Shown one piece after another: positions 44,928 to 56,258 of a stretch of 64,000 nt of DNA (positions within the stretch are counted from its first letter, which is position 1; each line of letters begins with the position of its first letter). A program made the translations under genes and the position numbers. The notes under the pieces are model-generated. The model worked only from the letters and a program-made list of their open reading frames with translations, did not search any database and was not told the origin of the DNA. Source of the stretch: Cercis canadensis. Its lineage: Eukaryota > Streptophyta > Magnoliopsida > Fabales > Fabaceae. The stretch is from the NCBI GenBank assembly GCA_003255065.1, contig QAOA01002098.1, positions 99,222 through 163,221 of the forward strand, read 5' to 3'.

Positions 44928-45713
44928 CTAGCAGATGAGGAAGCCTTTTCCTTTTTGGAATCCATTCTTTTCCATCATTCTGGCCACAACCTGATTAACC
45001 TCCTCCTTTTTTAGTAACTCTTTACCATCATGTCGGGTTATCTCTAGGGATTGGAAAGAAGACTCCAGTGTTTGCTCTGCTGCTTCAACGTACGGTAATG
45101 AACTAGGCTTGCTTACCATCATCTCCTCCTCTCCTTTGACAATTATCATCTTTCCCTCATTCACATACTTCAGTCGTTGATGCCACGTAGACGGCACTAC
45201 TCCCGCTGCATGAATCCAAGGCCTACCAAGTAACATAGTATAGGCAGGTTCTATGTCCATCACTTGGAATGGAACATCAAATTTATCTGGTCCGATCTCT
45301 AATTGAAGAGAGATATCCCCGAGCACTTTATGCTTTGTCCCATCAAAGGCCTTTACCACCATACTACTTTCTCGTATACGAGATGCATTAACCAATAATT
45401 GCATGAGGGTAGAATAAGGTAACACATTCAATGCAGACTCATTATCAATTAAAACTTTAGCTACTATATAGCCATCACATTTAAGCGTGATATGAAGTGT
45501 CTTGAAGTGAGCACTCATACCAAGCATCAGCTCTTCTTCAGAAAAAGAGATTGTGCTAAAGTTTTTGATAAAATTTACCATCCCTCCAAACTTCTCTACG
45601 ATTATATCTGGCCATACATAAGCTTGTTGTAAGAACCTCTGTAATGCTTGTCTATGACATTCAGAACTCATAATAAGAGACAATAATGAAATACGAGCAA
45701 GAGTTTTCTTCAT
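44928..45713 (-). pseudogene. Tat element protease region
   Basis: Open frame containing an aspartic protease with the site VLIDNESALNVLP, where Tat elements usually have D-N-G-S; the glycine reads glutamate. Later come PFQVMDIEPAYTMLLGRPWI (the second protease hairpin, about 45265-45210) and a WHQRLKYV segment. The sequence then ends in NGFQKGKGF, a G-patch-like end common in Tat elements. Confidence 0.8.
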
Positions 45714-45900
45714 TTGTTCAACTATATCATATTCACTCTATCTCATTATCTTCAAGAATTCTTCTTCTTCCTTATTTTCTCCTTGAGCATCCTTCTTGGC
45801 TAAATCTAACTCTCTCTCATCAGCCACGACTTTTCCTTTCTCCTTTCTTTGGTGTTCTATCTCCTCAGGCAAGTAACACCGTCCACTTCTAGTCAAACCA

Positions 45901-48188
45901 CTAACCCCTATCACATTGGTGATCGTATCTAATTCTTCTTTTTCTTTTTTTTTCTATGCAACTCCCTGGATTTTCTTCTTTAGTGTTTACTATTTTTACT
46001 CCGTAATTCCAGGGCACGGCATTGTTGCTTTCATAAGAGAACGGTGCACTAGCTGAGGGATTAGGTAAGACTCTAAGGACAAAAGGTTTGGCCCCATGTT
46101 GTTCTTCTCCAGTCATGTTGATCTCCTTCTGATTCCCCTCATTTCTCCTCTCAAACCTTAAGACTCCTAAAGCCATCAGCTTCTGAACTCCACACTTGAA
46201 TTCCCAGCACCTTTCTATATCATGCCCCATACTCTGGTGATGTTCACAGAAAGAATCCCCATCATATTGATCATTCTTTTTTATTGGCCTAAAAGGACCT
46301 TCCAAACTACATCCAACTGACCTCAGTATTTCTCGTATTAACCTCATAGGAGTCTTTATCTGAGTAATCTTTCGGATTTCCCCAACTCCTTCAAGTATAG
46401 CATTAATCCTTGGTCTCGCTTCATGGTTAGGCGAAGGATTATTGTTTACATTAGGCCCTCTCCCAATTTCTTCAATTTTGATCACGCCTTGCTTGATCAA
46501 ATTTAACACGACAAACTTAAACCCCGGGCAATCTTCAATCGAATGTCCCACAATACCTCGATGATAATCACATTTGAGGCTTGGGTTATACCATTGAGGG
46601 AATGGTGGCTGAATTGGTTGTACAGGTTTAGGAGCTATCACATGAGCCTCACACAATTGTTTGAACAATTCGGCTCTAGTAATAGGGATATTTGGAAACG
46701 GTTCATCTTTTTTGTAAAGGACGTGGCTGGTTCCTATACCCCTGGTAGTTTGGCCTTAATGGTGGTCTTGATACCGGGAAACTTTGAGGTGTGTTCTGGT
46801 AAGTGGGAACGAAGGGAGCTTGGTGATTTGGTGTGTATTGGGGATAAGATTAAGGGATAGCATTAACAGGGTATGATGGTGGAAATGAAGGATTTGGAGT
46901 ATAGCTCGGTCTTTTAGGTTGAAGGTATTGATAGGTTCCCGGTGTTTGTACCCAGTTCACTTCTCCTTCTTTCTTTTTTTGGAACCCTGCTCTCTTCTGG
47001 CTAAAACTATTACTCTCAGTACTTATTCCTTACAACTTTCCAGCCTTCACCAGTCCTTCTATTCTTTCCGCAGCCTTGATAATATCAGCAAAATCATGGA
47101 AGGGACAACCTGCCATCAACTCCAAATACGGAGATTTCAATATATCCAGAAAAATGGAGCATAATTCAGAGTCAAGGAGTGGAGGTTGAACTTCAGAAGC
47201 CAAGGTCCTCCATTTCTGGGTATACTCCCTGAAAGATTCATCTTTCTTCTGCATGTTCTTCAATTGCTCTCTTGTAGGAGCAGTATCATAGTTGAACTTG
47301 TACTGCTTTAGAAAGGCATCTGCTAAATCTGCCCAACTTCTTATCCTGGTGCGGTCTAAGTTCATAAACCAATTATAAGCAGCACTAGTGAGACTTTTTG
47401 GAAAGAAATGAATCAACACCTTCTCATTTTCTTCTATAGCGGCCATCTCCGTAATATAAGAGACCAAATGAAACTTCGGGTTACCAGTCTCATCATACTT
47501 CTCAAACTCAGGGAGTTTAAGATCTCTAGGAATTGACACTCCTGGAGTAAGACGTAATTGCTTGACTCCCACAGCTCCGAATGAACTAGTTCCTTCCATA
47601 GCTCTAATCCTCTCCTCTAAAGTCAACAATTTCTCTTTTTGTTTTTCTTTTTCGCATTCCTCAGATTCTTTCTTAATATGCATGGTCATTGATGGATTTT
47701 GGGTGGGTACATTAAAAATAGAATGGGTGATCGGTGAAGTGTAAGTGTACACCTTTCCCTTGTGTCCACTTGGATTAGAGGTAGTCTCTGTGGTAGGATG
47801 CTTTAGGCAAAGTGGCGGTGAATCGAAACTCAGGTGGTTGGGTAGTAGGTGGGATAGTGGAATTATGGTCTAATCCTTGGGCGGTCCTTGCTACGGGTGT
47901 CATTAGATGAGGGGGCATGCCCCAAATAGGATTGAATTAAGCTCTGGTAACATTTTGCTCATGAGCAGGAAAAGTCAACAGTGGTGCTACTTGGGATATG
48001 GGGAGAAAGTCAGAATGACTCGAGCCTTCAACCGTCCCTTTTAGCTTCAAACTCTCAATAAGTGAACTCTTTATCTCATTCATCTGTTCCTTCATTCCAT
48101 CCAACTCAACTCCTAAATCTCTCTCTGGGTCCTGAGTTCCGTCCATGATAGTAACAGTCCTAGATCTGAGTCTGATTGATCTTTTCAC
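45901..48188 (-). pseudogene. Tat element gag
   Basis: Retrotransposon gag region. 48188-47937 is an N-terminal piece (DLGVELDGMKEQMNEIKSSL, coiled-coil-like). 47752-47030 carries the central gag domain (PKFHLVSYITEM, AAYNWFMNLDRTRIRSWADL, FREYTQKWRTLASEVQPPL). 46668-45901 has two zinc-binding C-x2-H-type repeats (CDYHRGIVGHSIEDC; CEHHQSMGHDIERC). The segment 46900-47030 is frameshifted and P/Y-rich. Stops separate the three open pieces. Confidence 0.82.
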
Positions 48189-48595
48189 AGAGCTTTTTTT
48201 ATTGAACCGTGCTTTCTTTGCAGGACCAATGATGTCTTAATCCCCTAATGGACAATAAAAAATGAAAAGAAAACATAAAGAATAAATGAGTAAAAATGAA
48301 AATAATAAAAAGATTTCAGCAATCTCTTGAGAAAACAGATTGTTAATATGGCTTGGACGAGTCCTTTAAACAATCAATTTTAAAATTCATCTTCTTCACG
48401 AGTACTTTCGTGGGATACGAGTCTTATCTTTCGGCAGGAACTTTGGTTCCTTACGGAAAAATATGACCATGATAATATTCGGGAATGTTTTTGACATTAC
48501 GAGAAAAATTATCGCATACAATTAACACGAGTGATTGGTCCGATGAAAACAAAGCACATTTCATTAATGATTGTAGTTCAAGTACATCAAGAAGC

Positions 48596-50650
48596 TCATA
48601 GTTGTGCTATGTCATTTAAAATACTCTTGCATTCTTCAAAAAGCTTCTCCAAATCCCTTGTAGGTAATGCAAAAGGAGTCGTGTGAGCTTCGACGTCTTG
48701 AACTCTTTGTCTCAGCCTCTCTGCCTTATCATAGGAATTCTCCATCAAATATTCAAAACGCTTCTTCCATTTTTCAGTCTCTGAAGCGTCACCTCCTTTA
48801 TCCATTTCTTTTTTCTCTTTTAAAAGTTCATATTGTTGCTTTCAAAGTGTCACCATCTCTCTTGCCTTTTGAAGAGCATTGCCCAAGCGAGTATTTTGGT
48901 GTTCCATGTCTTCACATTGACAACGTAAAAACTCTTTATCTTCTTCCTCTTGGGTTTTCAGCTTTTTCATATTTTCATACCCGTTCTCCCAAATTTCCAT
49001 TTGTTGTTTGTGAACCTCTTTTTCTTCCTCTAGATTCTCCTCTAGTTCTTCAATCTATGCTTTAAGACATCCCATCTGCTCCAGTCTGTGTTTCGCCACT
49101 TCCCTTGTCTCATGGATTTGTCTCTCCATTTGTTCAATTTGCTTCAATGAGGCACTCTGAGCGACATCTTGGTACTTCCTCTTTTCTTTCTCTGCTCTTG
49201 CTAATCTCTTCGTAAGCTGAGCCCGTTCTTCCAGCCATTTCTTCTTTTCGACTTCTACTTCATCTAATTTTCTTTCCATTTCTTCTTCTCTAAGGTTTTC
49301 CTTCATAGCAAATTCAGCCTCAAAATCACGAGCAGACACTTCAAAAAGAGGTGGATGAGAAGCAGCATGTGGTACTACGACCTCTCTAGCTTTCTCTCGG
49401 ACCCAAGTATCATACAAAGTAATCGCCTCATCAGTATCGGAACACGGGTCTTCTTGTCGGAATGATAATCTTTTCCAAGCCTTTTTGACCTTGTACAAGT
49501 TATTTTCACTCCCTTGAGAATCGTACTCGAACTCCATTTCAACAAATCCTTTAGTGTAAGGAATGTATTGAAGGTGTTCAAATTGCCTCAAGACTAGTGT
49601 AGGCGTGTAGGCCACACAACCTCAAGTACCCATCAATGGCACATACGAAAAATCTCTGCAACGAACCAATATACCATGCCCTTTAGACTAATGAGAACGC
49701 CATGTAAAATTTCCTTCATCAATACCAATATAACGGTTCAACCAGAAATCTCGATCCTCTTTCACAATCTTCAATTCAGTAAATTTCCTTATGAACTCCA
49801 TCCCAAAACCAAAATTGGTCAATCGTGGATAATTTTTTCCTTGAACATGGTAGAAGAGCCAAACGAATAATAGTTGTAAACAACATTTGAGTTTACCCTC
49901 GCCTTTCCTTCAACAAAAATTTAGAGCTCCAAATGTATCGGCCAATATGGCAGGTACTGGATTAATCTTGTGCTCAAGAACTTGTTGAAATACATCAGCA
50001 GCTAAAAGACTAATAGCATTCTTGGCAGATGGGAATAAAATAAGTCCATAGATACATAAAGCAATCAGATCCCTCACCTTTCCCCATTCCTTTTTGTCAA
50101 GAAAAATTTGTAGACTGAGTATTATGAAAGTCATAGGCCACCCCCTCATGCTAGTGTCATTTAGAATCATTTTACTTTTCACCATGTCAACAGATACACC
50201 TAGCCACTCAGCAACCCTTCCCAAAGCAACTTTATTCTTGTTGTGACTATACACCTTGGTTTGAGTAGTCAATGGCAAATTCAGCATATAGGCATACTCT
50301 TCAATGGTCGGGGTTGTGTCAATGACTCCAAAAGTTAAGCAACGATATGAAGGATCCCAGTAATTCAACATGGTAACCACGGCCATCTCATGTACCTCAA
50401 CCTTCAACAAGTCCCAAATCTTTTCGTATTTCTGATTAAAAGTTGTCTTTTCATCAATGGGTAGTAATTTGAAAAAACGGTCTACTTCAGTCACATCATT
50501 GACTTCGACATGGACTCGAAGCCTCTTAGGCAATGTGCTACGATGTCCCTTATGTAAACAATCTCTCTCTTCAGTTGGTGGTGATGCCATATCCCTTATG
50601 AAAGCTCGTGAAGTCTTAGAATTTTCAAAAACAGGATCTCGACTGGCCAT
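48596..50650 (-). pseudogene. Tat/Ogre extra ORF1: plant mobile-domain-like plus coiled coil
   Basis: An ORF upstream of gag, as in Ogre-type elements, whose function is unknown. The N-terminal part (50650-49910) begins MASRDPVFENSKTSRAFIRD and has EVHEMAVVTMLNYWDPSYRC, TPTIEEYAYMLNLP and LIALCIYGLILFPS. It resembles the plant mobile-domain-like (DUF7745-type) proteins found in such elements. After two or three stops (49910-49620), 49615-48596 is strongly charged and predicted coiled coil (EEEMERKLDEVEVEKKKWLE, QIEQMERQIHETREVAKHRL). Same strand as gag. Confidence 0.78.
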
Positions 50651-50699
50651 ATTAACAATTCAACTTCTTATGGATTATTGCTGAAAAGTTCAAAAATAA

Positions 50700-51398
50700 A
50701 ATGTGACCAAACCTTGTCAGAAAAATTTACAGTGTATTTACAAATGAGAAATAAAGTAAGTAAAATGAGAAAAAAAAAAAAGAGAGAAATTATGCTTCCC
50801 CTATTGTCTTAAGAAAAGGTTGACATCTAAGCTCAAGGATTCTAACTTAGTGGTCATGATCTAACCTAAAGGATGGCTTGTACAGTCAATTACGTGCATG
50901 GTTATTAGGTCAGTGCTACATCTTAAAAGTCCAAGGTACTATAGATTGCCTCTCATCGAGATGACGGAGACCTTGTCTTGTTAACATGAATAGACGAAAG
51001 GTAGAGCCCCTCTATTTACTCATGTTAAAAGGACAAGTTACAATCCAAATGAGAGCTTTGCATAGATCGCAAGGGTACTTAGCCCCTTTGGGATAATGCT
51101 TACTCCCTATCTAACCCTAAGTTTAAATGTGACTCGGGTATAGAGCCAGAGAATGTGTGTGAGGTATGAGTGTTAGTGTTTTGTGTGTGCAAGGGAAGCA
51201 AACAAACCTCATCCTACATCTACCCATTGCAAAAGAGCACATACTATACTACAATTATTTACAAATGTGAGACAAAAATATATACTAACTATATACATGA
51301 AATAAAGAATGAAAATTAAATGAACAATGAGATAAAGAAAATACGAAAAGGCCATATTTATTATGCACAATTAATTTTTTTAGGCTTGACTCTCAAAT
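50700..51398 (-). other. Tat element leader between ORF1 and the primer site
   Basis: Non-coding. It contains poly-A and purine runs near 50769 and no frame with family resemblance. Confidence 0.5.
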
Positions 51399-51418
51399 AT
51401 CCCCAGCGGAGTTGCCAA
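51399..51418 (-). other. Primer-binding site of the Tat element
   Basis: On the minus strand TGGCAACTCCGCTGGGGA follows the LTR end after GTT. It is of the tRNA-Arg-like type used by Tat/Ogre elements (similar to TGGCGACTCCxCTGGGGA). It fixes the inner edge of the 5' LTR. Confidence 0.7.
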
Positions 51419-51420
51419 AC

Positions 51421-53812
51421 TGTCATAACGTACCCGGAGGTCGCTATAACGCGAATGGCTAAAATAAAAATAAAAAGAAAAATTAGTTTTCGAAATGAAA
51501 ACTCTGGAGTCGCCACCAATTGTATTAAAAATCAGGGAACAATTGGAAAACCCCTTTAATTTTCAAAAAATATGTCTGCGAACCAGAAATGGTTCAGAAG
51601 TCTAATTGTGTATAGGAAAGGTGTTAGGCACCCTATAACACCCGTCTAAAAGACGGTTACCTAAAATTAATTGTGCAAATTAAATCGTGGCCTAATTGTA
51701 TTTATTTTATCCCTAAAAGAAAAATAGGTGATTATTCACAATGGGACTTGATTCGTCACCCTCGAATGCCTACATACCCTAATTAGGGATCAAAGTCTGC
51801 GTAGTTCACAATGATTCAAAAGGAATTTTATTTTATTTATTTATTTATTATTTTGTTTTTGAAAATGAAATTAAAAGAAATTCAAAATTTTCAAGTTAAA
51901 ATTATGCTATGCACGAACTTAATCGCGTCCTAATCCTTCCAATTTGTTCCCACGCTTCTCGGTTCTCAAAGTGGCGCTTATCCTTACCTCGGGTAGATAG
52001 GAGAGCCACCCCTATGGGGGTAAGTCGCTCATATCCCTTCCTTGACAAGTAAGGGGCCTATGGATGCTATTCGCACAGATTTAACTAAATAAAATACATA
52101 ATGCATGATATATGATTCTATTCCTAATTTTATTTCAATTAAACTATTTAAACAAAAGGAAAAATAAAATACAATAAAATAAAACAAGCAAAACAAACAA
52201 ACACAAACAAAATAAGTAAATCAATAAACAAATGAATAAATAAATAGGAAGAATAAAAAATAACAATAATAATAAATAATAAACAAAAGTGTACATATAT
52301 ATAAGTAAATAAATAAACAAACAAAGATATGCACAACAGTAAACAAAAAGAGAATATTGGACAACATATTAAGTCACATGAATAATAAGTTCAAATCTAC
52401 CAACACTCTTATCAAGGATGCAAGGAAAGTATTTATCCAATACAACAATAGAAGAAGTAAAGTACAATAAAATTCTATCCAAATGCACCCATAACTGAAT
52501 TAGTGAATTTTTAATGAAATCTTATTCTAAAACAATTAGAAGATTCATTATAAAAAAGAATAATAGGATCTTATTGACAACCGGAAAAGAGAATATAGAT
52601 TAAAATCTAACACTGTAAGTATTTGCAATTCGGACACAAATATGACACCCAAGGTTCAAATAGACTTTAACCTACATCAGAACCAACATATGAAATATTC
52701 TTTATTACCAAAAAATTCATCCGAAATCAAATAAGAACAAAGACACCTGCTATCATTCTTATCAACAGAAAACCAAGGCATTAAATAAATCTAGTATTCA
52801 GGCAACACCCAGTTATAAAAAGCAAACATTCATAAAATCTAACAGAACTGGATGTTAAAAAAAAAAAAAAAAAACTCATATTAAATGACAAGTGTATTTA
52901 CCCCTAATCATATCAAAACCAAACCCAACCATTAAACTAAATGCAAAAACAGAGTGCAAATATGTAAAGAAGAGACCATGGCAGAATCTGAAATTACTTT
53001 TTCCTTCTCTCTGTTTTCGGTTCTCTCCTTCTGCACTATTATTGCTTTGCTGATCTCTCTTGGGTCTGTCCTCCCTGCACTACTGCTGCCTTATGCTTCT
53101 TTCTCTATGCTCCTCTCTTTCTCTCCTTGGGTCTCTGTTTTCTGGTCTATTTCTTTATCTCTCTATGCTGCCCTTTGTGTCTCTTTGGGTCTCTGTTTTT
53201 CTACTTTCTCTCTGTTGTTCCTTCTGCTTGCTTTCTCTGTGCTCTTTTTTTTAGTTCTGCCTTTCTCTCTTAAACTCCATTGCTGCAAAACTAAGACAAA
53301 GTGAAAACCAGAAATAGCTACTGTTGTACCTCACTTTAATCTTACGAAAGTGACTCTCTGTTTTTGCACTGCTGTTGCTGGTTTCTTTCTGTTTCAGTTC
53401 TTTTCTCTGTGCTTTGTTCTGCTATTTGTTTCTTTCTTCTGCTATGTGTCTTCTGGTGCTATTTGTTGTTTCTGGTTCTTTGCTGTATGTTGTTTCCTTC
53501 TCTGTGCTCTCTTTCTTTCTCTCCCGTTTCTGCTCTGTGGTTATCTCTTTTATGCTACTCACTTGCTAACCGTTATTGCCTTCAAGTCTCTCTTCTCTCA
53601 CGTCTCTCTAACTACTGCTCTATCTCCCTCTCTTTTGTCTCCCACTCACTCACGTCTCTTAACTTCCCATGCACTTGCACCCTTTCACACGTATTCCTCT
53701 CTCTCTAAAACTGCTCATTGCACTTGCACCCACAACCATGTCTCTTTTCTTTTATCACCAAATTATTTATTTATTTTGTTTCTTTTATTTTAGGATGAAA
53801 TTAGTGTCTACA
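51421..53812 (-). mobile_element. 5' LTR of the Tat element (about 2.39 kb)
   Basis: On the plus strand it runs TGTCATAACG...GTGTCTACA; in element orientation TGTAGACAC...TGACA. The inner half has LTR blocks shared with the LTR at 25798. The outer 470 bp is CT-rich on the plus strand and matches the truncated 3' LTR. An AT-rich low-complexity stretch lies at 52140-52330 and an A16 run near 52857-52874. The outer flank is AGGTG; no matching 5-bp copy exists at the truncated left end. Confidence 0.82.
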
Positions 53813-54250
53813 AGGTGTAAACTGGTTGGTTTTATCCATGGTGCTCAACTTAGAATCGTTCAAAGAAATTTGCTTTTGGGGAAAGAGAAGATTTCCCACA
53901 AACGGCGCCAAATGACGATGCATGTGTTCAAGTGGATAAGATTCTCAAGGTCGAGATCGGTCGGATCTTTAGGTCGGGTGTGGAGCTGGAGTTCAACCTG
54001 CACAGCGATCACAAATAAGCTATGGGCCAGGTGTGGATACCCAGACTTCGAAGGTCAAGTTAAGTCTATCCGAGCTAAAAGGGCCAATAATTGAAGAGGA
54101 AGTCAAAAGTCCTAATACCTGTTGAAGTGAAGTATTTATAGGTGAGGAGATACTTAGGGGCATAATGGTAGTTTTAGCATTTTGGGCTCTAATGGGCCAA
54201 GGCTACTTTGGGCCTTAGCAAGGATATCTACACAATTTAACATAAACAAG
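53813..54250. other. Unassigned GC-richer module beside the Tat element
   Basis: Begins just outside the LTR. It includes TTTCCCACAAACGGCGCCAA near 53893 and several TCGAGATCGG/TCGGATC words, giving a clearly higher GC content than its neighbours. It has the feel of a repeat-family terminus found in other dicots, but I cannot name it. The rest to 54250 resembles a short GGCC-rich leader (GGGCCAAGGC, GGGCCTTAGC). Confidence 0.35.
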
Positions 54251-55119
54251 AAACAAAAGCCTCACAACAAGTACTGAAAATTCAATAGCTGAAATATTAA
54301 ATCAATACAAATGAAAAATCAAAGAGAATAGAAGCCCAATCTTGTTTCACACCAAAACCGAAAACTAGCCGCTATAGCTCTTCAACTCCAAACATAAATG
54401 TTAGATACAACAGTATAGTATATATAATTCATTTTTGCCTTGGACTAAATTATTCTTTCTCTACCAACAACATAACAATCCCATAAAGTAATGTGACAGA
54501 AAACGAAATTACCTCAGAAATTGTTGTTATTCAACGCCCTAGAGAAGTTTCAACTGCAACTTTTGGTGTGCTAAGCTTTGCCCAATTTCTTTCCCTTTGA
54601 ATTTTTTGGTTTTCTTCTTCTTTGGGTTTTACTATAGTTCGTTTCACAAATATAAACCCAAGTAGTGTTCATAAATTGGGAACAAGGAATAATGTAAATC
54701 AAAGCTCAAACCTAAAGAAAATTAGATTCATCCATTCACCTAACTAAGTTCAACAATCTAGGAGAAGATCATCAGGTTTCAAATCACGATGGAACACCCT
54801 ACGAGAATGATAGTATTTGACAATAGAGATTAGTTGCAGGGAGACGTAGAGAGAAGCTATGGAGGTCGCGAGGAGTAGATATGAGACGCAGGTAGCAAAC
54901 AGCGACGCTTCTCTTCAGATGGTGAGGACTGTGAATGGAGATGACAACACAAAAGGTCAGGGTTGATCTAGGTTGGAATTTTTTTATTATACCCCTCACT
55001 TGTATAAGCATATGCAGTGAAACATGGGATAAGAAATCCGGAGTCTATTTCTTATACAATTCATCTCCGCTCCCAAATACTGTATAAGGTGGACCGGATT
55101 TGTTATACTATACAATTTG
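54251..55119. other. Gene-free AT-rich stretch
   Basis: No gene or RNA is recognised. No SCYL2 exon was found here on either strand. Confidence 0.5.
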
Positions 55120-55127
55120 GTCCTTAA

Positions 55128-55760
55128 TAGAGCTGTCAAAACCGGCTGGTCCGCCCCGACCCATCTCAACCCATCAACAAACAAGCGGGGCAAGCTTAGG
55201 AAACCTCAACCCAACCCAACCTACTTTGGGTTATGGGTTAAGCGGGCTAGGGCACCAAAAATGAAAAAAAAAAATAGCAACAATGCATTAAATTTAATGT
55301 AAAATGGATGCGTGGTTGAGTTGTGATAGTCAAAATGACATATGACAGCAAATAACTGCAAATTTAGCTTTTTAGAACAAAGTTCATATTCAAGAATTTA
55401 GATGAATATAAGGCTTGCATGGTATATTGTTTTATTGGTTAAAGTTGATTGGGTGCGAATGAAAAGTAGCCAAAAAATGACACAATGGGTGGTTTTAGTT
55501 AGGGATTTTTTGTTTCTCTTTTTTTAAAAAAATAAAAAAAATATATATATATATAAAATAAAAAAAAAATAAAAAAAAAAAACAAACAAACAAACAAACA
55601 AACAAATCCAACAAGCCAACCTATCCCAACTCATCTTAACCCGCAACCTAAACAATGCGAGCTAAAGTAACCCGCTTTTAAACAGACTTAAATTATATGA
55701 ACCCAACCCACATGACGGGCCAAGCCAATCCAATGGGCCCAACCCAATTTAACACCTGTA
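55128..55760. mobile_element. hAT-like non-autonomous element (633 bp)
   Basis: The left end is TAGAGCTGTCAAA and the right end, on the minus strand, is TACAGGTGTTAAA, 10 of 13 matching. The flanks are GTCCTTAA (55120-55127) and GTCCTTAT (55761-55768), an 8-bp target duplication with one change. Both termini and the 8-bp duplication fit the hAT superfamily. The ends are rich in CAACCCAACCC/GGGTTGGG-type words that could pair. No transposase is present. Confidence 0.82.
55515..55606. repeat. AT microsatellite and (CAAA)n inside the hAT-like element
   Basis: Runs of A and AT (ATATATATATATAT near 55541) followed by (CAAA) repeated about six times (ACAAACAAACAAACAAAC). Confidence 0.85.
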
Positions 55761-55768
55761 GTCCTTAT

Positions 55769-56072
55769 ACAGCCCACTAAAAGGGGCCTTACGTGTTTCC
55801 TATATATAGTAATGCTATGGTTCTTTCATTTAATGCTGAAGTTAGTTCTCATGTCTCTTTTCTTTAGTTTGCTTCTATATTGTAGCTAGCTTTCATCTTT
55901 TATGCATTGCTTTCCTTATCATTTTGTAGTGGTAAGAGTCGGGTAGATATTAGGATTTTAGATTTCTATGCTGTCTCGCACAATGCATCAACACAATAAC
56001 CTCATACTTAGATGGTGATAGTGAAAGAAGCACAACTAAAATAATACAGGTATCAGGCAGGATGTAAGAATT
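55769..56072. other. Intergenic spacer downstream of KAS III
   Basis: No gene. Contains the end of the KAS III transcript region on the minus strand; otherwise AT-rich. Confidence 0.5.
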
Positions 56073-56078
56073 TTTATT
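56073..56078 (-). terminator. Probable polyadenylation signal of KAS III
   Basis: AATAAA on the minus strand, about 180 bases after the KAS III stop codon. Confidence 0.5.
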
Positions 56079-56258
56079 GGTCCCCAAAAACAATTTAGAG
56101 GTGCCAACATTTTAACTAACAAATGCCGAGCAATTAGAAATTGAGACTGCTGGATTTTACCCCACTGCGATCTCTTCTTCAGATGCATGACGAGATGGGG
56201 GCTGGAAACGCTTACAAATTTCTTCTGTAACTAGAGTCCTGTCATGAAAAGCAAGCAC

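Larger units (their letters stand above)
38978..53812 (-). mobile_element. Tat/Ogre-like Ty3/gypsy retrotransposon (14.8 kb)
   Basis: A large element read right to left: 5' LTR (51421-53812), primer-binding site, extra ORF1 (48596-50650), gag, protease, RT, RNase H, a second archaeal-type RNase H, integrase, a tandem-repeat tract, a polypurine tract and a 3' LTR truncated to 462 bp. A second RNase H before integrase and an ORF upstream of gag are hallmarks of the Tat/Ogre lineage. LTR ends are TGTAGACAC at the 5' side and TGACA at the 3' side. By eye the shared LTR parts differ by about 16 substitutions and two length changes in 460 bp, so the insertion is moderately old. Several stops break the reading frames. 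Confidence 0.88.

Noticed and set aside
52148-52336. Small hydrophobic minus-strand frame
   Set aside because: Arises from an AAATA-rich low-complexity stretch of the LTR.
52954-53304. Apparent membrane protein (Leu/Ser-rich, 116 codons)
   Set aside because: Inside the 5' LTR, CT-rich low complexity; no conserved domain.
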